64,000 nucleotides of DNA from NCBI GenBank assembly GCA_013350335.1, contig CM023540.1, positions 3,224,001-3,288,000 on the forward strand, written 5' to 3'. This document shows, piece after piece, positions 51,286 through 61,035 of this stretch; within the stretch, counting starts at the first letter, position 1; every line of letters begins with the position of its first letter. The DNA comes from Chimonanthus salicifolius (taxonomy: Eukaryota > Streptophyta > Magnoliopsida > Laurales > Calycanthaceae). Below the pieces are notes generated by a model. The model saw nothing but the letters and a program-made list of their open reading frames with translations, searched no databases and was not told where the DNA came from. The translations under genes were made by a program, and so were the position numbers.

Positions 51286-52307
51286 GGTTGGCCAGTTAAG
51301 GGTCGGAGTTTGGAAGTTCGGACTTAGTTCACGTTGTGACGTCCCGCTCTCTATCACTCTTTGTTTATATAAAAAAAATAAATAGACTCTGATATTCGGA
51401 AGGGAAAGTTAGTGAAAAAGGGCGGGGCGTTACAAAAACTTGTTTTGCCACAAAAGATATTGTGTTTTAAATTTGTAATCATAATCGTACGAAGTATTAA
51501 TAGTATAGCTTCAGGATTGCGAGGTCGAACCCACTAGGAAAATGCATAATATATGTAAAAATATATGAAATTGAAATATTATGGTATAAGACATTACAAG
51601 ATCATGGAAATAAATTTAAAAAAAGAAACGAAAACTCTAATGTTAGGAATATAACTTAATCTAGACACTTCCTAAAAATAGGAAACCAAGTATAAAAATA
51701 GAAATAACGTCTAAAATAAGATTCCACCAAATTAATGAAAAGTTGATGTTGAAGCCCAAGATTAATCCATTCAAATTCAATTTTTTTCAATGATCTTAAT
51801 TCATTTTTCTATTTATTGAAAGTTAGACACCATATTTAGAATCTTTCGAAGTTTAGATAAGATTCTATAATTAGAAACCTTCTAAGATTAGAAATTATCC
51901 AAAATTAGACAACTTCCTAAAAATAGAAGTTTTCTAAAATTAGATAATTGTAAATCTTTCCATTGACAGAAGTTTTAAAACTCTCGAAATTTAGTTTGCG
52001 TTTAAAAAATAGAATATTCTAAAATAAAGTATCTTTCCAAGGTTAAAAAGATAGTTTAAAGAAGAAGGTGGCTTGGAAAATAGATATTGCAAAAGTTAAC
52101 AAGTTTCTAAATTTAGTAACTATTCCAAATCAAAATAAATTCCAAAATTTATAATATTTAAAACGAAAAAACTTATAGACTCAGTAGCCTTTACAATTAG
52201 ATCTTCTAACAATAGAAACTATAAATTTTAAATAGTTTCCAAAAATAGAAATTTTTAAAAATAACATTATTTCTAAAACACAGCATTTCAAAATATATAT
52301 TTGAATG

Positions 52308-52326
52308 TTTCCCGACAACGGCGCCA
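52308..52326 (-). other. PBS-like sequence in B unit
   Basis: Minus strand TGGCGCCGTTGTCGGGAAA, preceded by ...AAGACAAGTTTT. It differs from the tRNA-Asp complement used by Athila/Tat elements at one or two positions. It is one of eight copies seen in the array. Confidence 0.75.
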
Positions 52327-54090
52327 AAAACTTGTCTTACCACAAAAGATATTGGGATTTAAATTTGTAATCGTAATCGCATGAAGCGTTAATAGCATAG
52401 CCTCAGGATTACGAGGTTGAACACACTGGGAAAATGCAAAATATATGCAAAAATATGTGCAATTGAAATATCATGGGAAAGGCATTCCAAGATCATGCAA
52501 ATAAATTTAAATAAAGAAATGAAAACTCTAATCTTTGGAATATAACTTAATCTAGACACTTTCTAAAAATAGAAAATCAATTCTAAAAATAGAAACAACA
52601 TCTAAAATAAGATTCAAACAAATTAATGAAAAGTTGATTCTGAAGCCCAAGATTAGTCAATTCGAATTCAATTTTTTTCAATTATCTTAATTGATTTTTC
52701 TATTTATTTAAAGTTAGACACCATATTTAGAATCCTTCCAAGTTTAGATAAGTTTCTAAAATTAGAAACCTTCAGAGATTAGAAATTATCCAACATTAGA
52801 CAACTTTCTAAAAATAGAAGCTTTCCAAAATAGATAATTGAAAATCTTTCCATTGACAAAAGTTTTAATACTTTCCAAATTTAGTTCGCTTTTGAAAAAT
52901 AGAATATTCTAAAGAAATAAAGTATCTTTCCAATATTAAAAAGATCCTAAAAGAAGAAAATGGCTGGGAAAATAGATATTGCTAAACTCAACAAGTTTCT
53001 AAATTTAGTAAGTATTCCAAATCTAAATAAATTCCAAAATTTCTACTATTTAAAATGAAAAAACATCTAAACTTAGGTAGCCTTCTAAAATTAGATCTTC
53101 TAAAAATAGAAACTGTGAATTTTAAATAGTTTCCTAAAATAGAAATTTGCAAAGTATAAGAATTTCTAAAAACACAACATTTCAAAATATATATTTAATT
53201 GTTATCCGACAACGACGCCAAAAACTTGTTTTGGCACAAAAGATATTGTGTTCTAAATTTGTACACTTAATCGTACGAAGCAATAATAGTATACTTTCGG
53301 ATTACGAGGTCGAACCCATAGGGAAAATGCAAAATATATGCAATTGAAATATTATGCAAAAAGTATATGCAATTGAAATATTATGGTATAAGACATTCCA
53401 AGATCATGGAAATAAATTTAAATTAAGAAATGACAACTCTAATCTTAGAAATATAACTTAATTTAGACACTTTCTAAAATTAGAAACAACATCTAAAATA
53501 AGATTCTACCAAATTATTGAAAAGTTGATGTTTAAACCCAAGATTAATCCATTAGAATTCATTTTTTTTTCAATGATCTTAATTGATTTCTCTATTTATT
53601 TAAAGTTAGACACCATATTTAGAATCCTTCCAAGTTTAGATAAGTTTCTAAAATTAGAAACCTTCTAAGATTAGAAATTATCCAAAATTAGACAACTTTC
53701 TAAAAATAGAAATTTTCTAAAATTAGATAATTGTAAATCTTTCCATTGAGAGAAATTTAAAAAATTTCAAATTTAGTTCGCTTTTGAAAAATAGAATATT
53801 CTAAAATAAAATACTTTTCCTGGATTAAAAGTATCCTAAAAGGAGAAAGTGTTGAGAAAATTGATATTGCTAAAGTCAACAAGTTTATAAATTTAGTAAA
53901 TCTTCCAAATCTAAATAAATTCTAAAATTTCTACTATTTAAAAGGAAAAAACTTCTAAACTTAGGTAGACTTCTAAAATTAGATCTTCTAAAAATAGAAA
54001 CTGTGAATTTTAAGTAATTTCCTAAAATAGAAATTTAAAAAAATAGCAGCATTTCTAAAAACACAACATTTCAAAATATATATTTGATCG

Positions 54091-54109
54091 TTTCCCGACA
54101 ACGGCGCCA
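54091..54109 (-). other. PBS-like sequence in B unit
   Basis: Identical core TGGCGCCGTTGTCGGGAAA on the minus strand, about 889 bp from the previous copy at 53202-53220, whose core carries a change (GGCGTCG). A further copy at 54989-55007 has the intact GGCGCCG core. Confidence 0.75.
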
Positions 54110-55126
54110 AAAACTTATTTTGCCACAAAAGATATTATGTTCTAAATTTATATTTGTAATCGTACAAAGCATTAATAGTATAGCTTAAGGATTGCAAGGT
54201 CGAACCAACAGGGAAAATGTAAAATATATGCAAAAATATATGTAATTGAAATATCATTGTATAAGACATTCCAAGATCATGGAAATACATTTAAATAAAT
54301 AAAATGAAAACTCTAATCTTAAAAATATAACTTAATCTAGACACTTTCTAAAAATAGAAAATCAATTCTAAAGATAGAAACAACATCTAAAATAAGATTC
54401 CACCAAATTAATGAAAAGTTGATGTTGAAGCCCAAGATTAATCCATTCGAATTCAATTTCTTTCAATGATCTTTATTGATTTTTCTATTTATTTAAAGTT
54501 AGACACCATATTTAGATTCCTTCCAAGTTTAGATAAGTTTCTAAAATTAGAAACCATAGAAATTATTCAAAGTTAGACACCTGCAAAATTAGACAACTTT
54601 CTAAACATAAAAGTTTTCTAAAATTATATAATTGTAAATCTTTCCGTTGAGAGAAGTTTTCAAACTTTCCAAATTTAGTTCGCATTTGAGAAATAGAATA
54701 TTCTAAAATAAATTATCTTTCCAAGATTAAAAAGATCCTAAAAGAAGAAAGTGACAGGGGAAATAGATATTTCTAAACTCAACAAGTTTCTAAATTTAGT
54801 AAGTATTCCAAATCTAAATAAATTCCACAATTTCTACTATTTAAAAAAAAATTCTAAACTTAGGTAGCCTTTTAAAATTAGATCTTTTAAAAATAGAAAC
54901 TGCAAATTTTAAATAGTTTCCTAAAATAGAAAATTTCAAAGTAGAAGTATTTCTAAAAACAAAACATTTCCAAATATATATTTGATTGTTCTCCGACAAC
55001 GGCGCCAAAAACTTGTTTTGGCACAAAAGATATTGTGTTCTAAATTTGTACTCGTAATCGTACGAAACATTAATAGTATACTTTCGGATTGCGAGGTCGA
55101 ACCCATAGGTAAAATGTAAAATATAT

Positions 55127-55213
55127 GCAAAAAGTATATGCAATTGAAATATTATGCAAAAAGTATATGCAATTGAAATATTATGCAAAAAGTATATGCA
55201 ATTGAAATATTAT
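55127..55213. repeat. Three 29-bp tandem repeats in B unit
   Basis: GCAAAAAGTATATGCAATTG begins at 55127, 55156 and 55185, giving an exact 29-bp period. The unit two steps earlier (about 53326-53382) has two copies, and units at 52.3 and 54.1 kb have one. The expansion marks one branch of the dimeric pattern. Confidence 0.9.
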
Positions 55214-55503
55214 GGTATAAGACATTCCAGGATCATGGAAATAAATTTAAATTAAGAAATGACAACTCTAATCTTAGAAATATAACGTAATCTAGACACT
55301 TTCTAAAATTAGAAAACTAATTCTAAAAATAGAAACAACATCTAAAATAAGATTCTACCGAATTATTGAAAAGTTGATGTTTAAGCCCAAGATAAATCCA
55401 TTCGAATTCTTTTTTTTTTTTCAATGATCTTAATTGATTTTTCTATTTATTTAAAGTTAGACACCATATTTAGAATCCTTCCAAGTTTAGATAAGTTTCT
55501 AAA

Positions 55504-56931
55504 TGTAACACCCCGATTTTTCAATATATCCATATTTACGAAAATACCATTGGAATGGTGAATTAAAAAGATATGAATCTTAGTTGGGTAAATGTTTGGT
55601 CAATTAAGACCCAACGAATGGTAAATGTGGATCAATGTAGGGTAAATGGGTAAGCTATATGTAAATGGGTAAACTACATTTAAATGGGTAAGCTACATTT
55701 AAATGGGTAATTGACATTTAAATGGGTTATGGCGCCTATTTGGGTCAAGAAGTTCAATTGAGACCCAATGGGTCGAGCTTGACCATGTTGACCATCCTGA
55801 CCATCGAGTGAGCTCAAAGGTTGAGTTAAATTATGTTGAGTTGATTCATAAGTTTACTTGAGTCAAGTGGGAAGTGGGTTAAGTGGAATTTGAGTTCAAA
55901 GGAATTAAGTTAATTAAGTTGAGATAGGTGAGCTGAGCTGAATTAAGTTGAATTAGTGAGATTGGAAGATATGGAGACCCTCATCTCAAGTGAGTCAAGT
56001 GAGGAGATGAGGGGTTGAACTTGTTTCAAAGACAAGTAATGGTTTACACGTTGGAGTGGTATCCCATGCATAAACTTCAATGGAAGGTGGTTGATTGATG
56101 AGAGTGCACAAACCACAATGAGATAGGATTACATTGGGAACTTGGAGGGTTTCCATCTCATAATGGAGACCCAAGCACCAACGTTGGGAGATGGAGGGGT
56201 TGCATGAGCTTAAGCCAAGTGTCCCATAGTTAAGCCATGGGACTCCTTGGTTAGACCAAAATTCATAAGGGTAAGTGAGAGGTTGTGAGGGCTGTTTTAC
56301 AAAAGAGGCACGTCACATCTTTGGCCGATTTTCTCATAACAAAGAAGCTATAGTTTCATCTCTCTCCCTCTCTCTCAAAACCTACCTCCTTGGCCAAACC
56401 GGCACTTGGGATCTCATCTTGACTAAGCACACAATCGACTAAACGAGCAAGAAGGGAGGAAGGAAGGATCAAAGGAAAGAAGAGAGGCTAAGGAGATTGG
56501 TAAGTACATCATAATTTTTATTAAATAAAAGGGATAAGGGAGCATGATCCGGCCATTGTATGGCCGAATCTATCAAGGGTTTAAATCTTGGATGATGATG
56601 TTTAAAAGGGTAGAAACATGGATCATAGGGTTCGGCCACTTTGGATGGCCGAACCCCATGAAAGGACTTGATAAGTTTTATGGTTATTTTGAATGGTTTT
56701 TGAGAGATAAAAACCATACAAGGTATGGAAGTTTTAAGGTGTTTTAAATGAAGATTAGGCTAATGTTTGGGTCAGCTAATGCATGGCTGAACCATATTAT
56801 TATTATGGCTAAAGTATTGAGCATAAACCATATACAAATGATGGAATGATTGAGTCAAGAGAACCATAGGGTTTGGCCATGTGTATGGCCGAACCCCATG
56901 GACCATTTTATGGGTTATTGGGAGTTAAGAA
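55504..56931 (+). mobile_element. A element (long 5' variant), 5' part; continues past window
   Basis: Starts TGTAACACCCCG after ctaaa. Its long-5' region resembles the complement of 31900-33110 (AAATGGGTAA, GGTCAAGAAG, TGAGTTG words). It then has a CT-rich leader (56350-56400), donor-like GTAAGTAC (56500) and palindromes near 56558, 56628, 56771 and 56869. It is interrupted by 56932-60550, resumes at 60551, is interrupted again by 61036-62989 and resumes at 62990 to the window end. The sense 3' terminus is not reached, so the right TSD is unseen. Confidence 0.85.
55644..55726 (+). repeat. 19-bp tandem repeats, about 4.4 copies
   Basis: AAATGGGTAA starts at 55644, 55663, 55682 and 55701, with a partial copy at 55720. 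Consensus words are AAATGGGTAAGCTACATTT. The tract lies in the sense 5' region of the long-5' A subfamily. Confidence 0.92.
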
Positions 56932-59900
56932 TGTAACACCTCGGATTTTCAGATTATTATTTTATATGACACTTACTCTTTTAAATGGTGGATTTTACAA
57001 TTGGACATTATATGGATAAGGAATTGGGCCATGACCCAATTAAGACCCAATTAAATTGTGACATTAGTTTTATTAAAAATTAAATAGGATAGTGCATAGC
57101 CGAATTTTTGATATGAAATCTATAAGATTATGCGCATGAGAGATTTGTGAAATTTAATCCACAAATGATATGCCAGAATATTTGAAGAGGGACTTTTTTA
57201 ATTAAATTGGATTTGCATATCTTAAGAAAAATGTTCAAAAAAATCAAATAAAGATTATACTTGGCCGAATTCTAGATAATGATATTCATATTATGGGCAT
57301 GGGATATTTTAGAAGGGAATGTACATTGTCTTAAATCAAATTAAAAGATTATCTAGATTATGAATAAGGTTATGCGCATAGTACTTGCTAATTGGAATAA
57401 AGGGAAGGTTATAAATTAAGAAGGAGAAGTCGGCCATGGCTAAGTAAAGCAAGGAAGGTCGGCATTCCATCTATGGCAAGGGGGTACACGGCTAAAGGAG
57501 GAGGTTGCCTATCTTAAACACCATCTAAGTATGGACTAAGGAGAGCTTAATAAAAGGAGAGGCCCAAGGGGGTGCACGGTTTCTACAACCCCATCTCTCT
57601 CTCAATCTCTCAAGGCTCATACACGGCAATACACAAGGAAAAGGGCAGCAACAAAAAAGAGTTCTTGTTTGGAGAAAAGCAAAGGGAAAGGAAAAGAAAA
57701 ATTGGAAGAGCAAGAAACCAAAGGGGAAAAGGTTAGTATCTTGATTTAATAATTTTATGTTTTGAAACAAAAAGAAACATAGGGTTCGGCCATAGTGCAT
57801 GGCCGAACCCCATGGAGGAAAATTGGAGATGATTTAATGGTTTAAATGGAGAGAAAGAATCATAGGGTTCGGCCATAGTGCATGGCCGAACCCCATGCAA
57901 AGAGTTGATTTAATTCTTGGGTTTTAAGATTGAAAACCATGGAGAGATTGGATTTATTTCATTGGGGTCATGTTCTTAAATTTTGGAACATGGAAAGACA
58001 TAGTGATTTCATGATGAAACCATGGGGATTTATGGTTTAGAATTACAAATTTCAATGATGAAAATCCATGGAAGAATTTAATAATTTTAAAGGGAGAGTT
58101 GGATAGGGATATGGGTCGGCCATGGCATGGCCGAACCATGATGTTTTTATGGTTAAGTTGTTGGATCTAAAATAATAAAAAAAAAGGGGTGAGGTTCGGC
58201 CATGGTGTATGGCCGAACCCCACCAAACATTTTTGTGGATGATAATCGGTTAATATTCTGAGTAAATGTTTATTGAATCCAAGTTAATGGCCAAGACCAT
58301 GAATCATAGGGTTCGGCCATGGAGCTTGGCCGAACCCCATGGGTTAAGTTTGGAATGGTTGATGGAAATGATTGCTAAATTTGGAGAACAATCTAACTGT
58401 GGAAAGGGTTGGTTAATTAAGGAAACTTTCTATTTTTTGAAGGCGTTTCCAATTATGGAAAGGGTTAGTTAATTAAGGAAAAAATCCATCTATGGAAAGG
58501 AGGTTGCTTATTAGGAAAGTTTCTATTCTTGGATTTGGATATTAAAATTAGAAAATATCTAATTAAGGCCATGAAAATTTATAATGGAAACTATCCAAGA
58601 ATGGAAGTGGGGATTAATCAAATGAATGGATTGCTTATCATGAGTGAGGTTTGGCCATAGGTATGGCCGAACCCCACTAGGGTTTAATTTTGAGAAACCT
58701 TTTTAGTTATGGAATATGATATCTAAGTATGGAACCTATAGTTGGAAAGCATATAATTTTGGAAAGGAGGAGTTAATTTGGAAACTATACACCATAGGGT
58801 TCGGCCAAGGTGTATGGCCGAACCCCATGGTCTAAATTAAGGAATTTAATGGTGTATTAATTCTTGGTTAAGGGCTGATTTATGAATCAGATTATGAACC
58901 TATGTTATGAGTTTTGTTAGGTGTAGTTTTAAAATAAAGAAAAGGATACACACATATGTTATGAATCATTAATGAAAAGAATGGCAAAAATGTAATTACA
59001 CGCCAAACTGGAGAACCATTGGGTTCGGCCATGATGTATGGCCGAACCCCATGAGTTGAGTTTGATGGACTTGATTGGTTCAGGAAAATTATAAGGGTCT
59101 AATTATGGAAGATTTAAAGGAAAGAGGAAACCAATGGCATTTTTGTAAATATGAGAAAATATTGGACATTAGGTTCGGCCATCGTGTATGGCCGAACCCC
59201 ATGAATTATTTTATGGGACTATGTGCCTTGGAAGTATGGATGATTATTTGGGATCTAAGCAATAAAGAAGTCCATGGTTATGCTCAATGGCATTATCATA
59301 ATTATGGACAAAAATGGTAGACCATGGGTTTCGCCCATGGTGTATGGCCGAACCCCATGGGGTTTTGTTTATAGACTTAGAACTTTGTAATTAGGTGAGA
59401 CTTGGTATTGATTTATCATTATATTATAAGGTAACGGGATCTCGCAAGCGGTGCGCGATCGGTGAACGAATCTTGGACTGGAACGCAAGGACTTGTGAAC
59501 GGTCTTTGGTAGGATTCCACCTCTTTGAAACCATGGATTATGTACTTTATTCTTATCTTATATTTTTTGATGAAAATGTGTTTCAAAGGATATGCTAAAG
59601 TATGGATTTTAAATGCTATGATCAGGTTGTAAATAGCATGTATTGATATATTTCAAAGGTTGATTTTATATGCTTTGTTTATATCAGGAAAGAGCATGTG
59701 TTTTATAGTATGATTTTTTAAATGCTATGTTTATGTTATAAAATAGCATGTGTTCCATTGGCATCTCATGCATGGCATGAGGTGGAGGATTTATAGCCGG
59801 AGGGGTCACACTCCGTCAGGGCGTCCGAAAAACCTATGTTCAATACCTTGATGTGATTTCCATCAAGAAGATTTCGGAGGGTCCACACTCCGTCGGGGCG

Positions 59901-60373
59901 TCCGGAAAACCTATGTGGTGGGTACTTTATGTACATGTGATGGGTGGGACTCATTGCATATCTGTCATCATTGCATGGCATGGATTTTACTTGGTTTTAT
60001 ATATTATGTTATAATATATGTTTTGTACTAACCATGTGTTAGCCGTAATTAGAATACCTACTGGGCGCGTTGTTCTAATGCCCTACTTCTACCCTAGTTG
60101 ATGATACAGGTAATCAGGGGAATGATGAGGGTAAGACAGACCAGGCATAGGAGCCTGGAAGATCTAGTTTATATGTTTTGAATAAATTACTCATGAACTT
60201 GTATTTGAGTATTTGGATTTTAGAATGTAATAACTTAGATGGTTGAATGATTTGGTTTGATGATTATGACGTACTTTGCTATCTGAGTGGATTACAAGTT
60301 GGTTCTAATATGATTCCTCATTTTGATGATTATGATTCCGCAGTTTATGATTTTATTCTGCAAATTGGAATTG

Positions 60374-60418
60374 CTATGTGTGAACTATTTTATTGGACTA
60401 AGTCCATAACACACATAG
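60374..60418 (+). other. Terminal stem-loop, common form
   Basis: Arms CTATGTGTG (60374-60382) and CACACATAG (60410-60418), perfectly complementary, followed by GTTGGCCAGTTAAGG. The inner stem is TTGGAC/GTCCATAA, imperfect. Confidence 0.78.
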
Positions 60419-60474
60419 CGTTGGCCAGTTAAGGTTCGGACTTAGCTCGCGTCGTGACGTCCCACGCTCTATCA

Positions 60475-60477
<3 letters not shown>

Positions 60478-60505
<28 letters not shown>
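60478..60505. repeat. TA/AT dinucleotide microsatellite
   Basis: About 14 AT repeats lie 45-75 bp before the sense 3' end. The place is equivalent to the TA tract at 4526-4556 and to A or T homopolymers in other copies. Confidence 0.9.
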
Positions 60506-60506
<1 letters not shown>

Positions 60507-60550
60507 TGAATTAACGGGAAGAAGCGAGTGAAAAAGGGCGGGGCGTTACA

Positions 60551-61035
60551 AAGAACATGGTGGAAATTATAAATGGTGGTTAAAGAATTTCATATGTTTA
60601 ACTTTGGATTTAGTATTAAGTAAATAATCAACCATGATAGATGATGGAACAAGGGATAAAAATCCATAGGGTGAGGTTCGGCCATGTAGTATGGCCGAAC
60701 CCCACTAATGGGTATTTGATGGACTAAGTTTATTTTGAAGTGGTTAAAAATCAAAATGGAGATGTATGTATGAAGGATTAAAGGAACAAAAATTAAAATG
60801 GTGAGGTTCGACCATGTTGTATGGCCGAACCCCACTAAGGTGGATTTATTATAGACATTGGTTACTAGGCAAAGGTTAGACCAATGGCAAAACCGTAAAT
60901 ACAAGCTAGAATGTAAATATGGAATGAAATGATCAAAGGAATTGAAAGAGGGGTCAAAACCAACGTGGTAAGGTTCGGCCATGTTGTATGGCCGAACTCT
61001 ACCAAAGTATGTTTGTAGTTTGAGGTGTTCTAGGG
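60551..61035 (+). mobile_element. Continuation of the A element begun at 55504 (piece 2)
   Basis: Resumes with the aagaa TSD and carries three palindromes near 60673, 60791 and 60971, all of the GTGAGGTTCGG / CCGAACCCCAC or similar flank type. It stops at taggg, the TSD of the short A2 element. Confidence 0.83.

Larger units (their letters stand above)
47629..51434 (+). mobile_element. Complete A solo-LTR-like element, imperfect TSD
   Basis: A 3,806-bp element starting TGTAACACCCCGG and ending GGGCGGGGCGTTACA. Flanks are caaac and aaaac (host ccaaaaacttg). It contains three diverged copies of an aaggagggcgcatggcacc-ttctaagttgggatcaattgg word set (48060-48230), a leader (48410-48555), donor-like GTAAGT (48559), palindromes near 48668, 48806, 49024, 49254, 49495, 49603, 49826 and 50039 (halves 48600, 50195), GC-rich block (50277-50357), acceptor-like ATACAG (to 50967) and stem-loop variant (51242-51285). 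Confidence 0.87.
51435..55503 (-). repeat. B tandem array, segment 7 (uninterrupted units)
   Basis: About 4.07 kb with PBS-like sites at 52308-52326, 53202-53220, 54091-54109 and 54989-55007, spaced about 894, 889 and 898 bp. Units starting at 53.2 and 55.0 kb share marks (ttggcacaaaag, tatactttcgg, gacaactctaatc, ttattgaaaagttgatgttta). Units at 52.3 and 54.1 kb share others (gaaaatcaattcta, gaaatgaaaactc, ttaatgaaaagttgat). This alternation suggests a dimeric higher-order unit of about 1.79 kb. No gene is present. Confidence 0.88.
56932..60550 (+). mobile_element. Complete A solo-LTR-like element, TSD aagaa
   Basis: A 3,619-bp element starting TGTAACACCTCGG and ending GGGCGGGGCGTTACA, with perfect aagaa duplications (56927-56931, 60551-60555). 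It contains a TTAATAAAAGG TATA-like word (57547-57557), leader, donor-like GTTAGTAT (57732), palindromes near 57783, 57867, 58113, 58193, 58308, 58647, 58797, 59020, 59170 and 59326, GC-rich block (59430-59512), GGAGGG-CACACTCCGTC repeats (59790-59910), acceptor-like ATACAG (to 60109), stem-loop (60374-60418) and a TA tract (60478-60504). It is nested in an A copy of the same orientation. Confidence 0.9.

Noticed and set aside
1635..61000. Many short open frames encoding GFGHTPWPNPM or GVRPYTMAEP-like peptides
   Set aside because: These are the palindrome read in different frames. They occur on both strands, in unrelated frame contexts and without longer conserved coding sequence, so they are repeat shadows.
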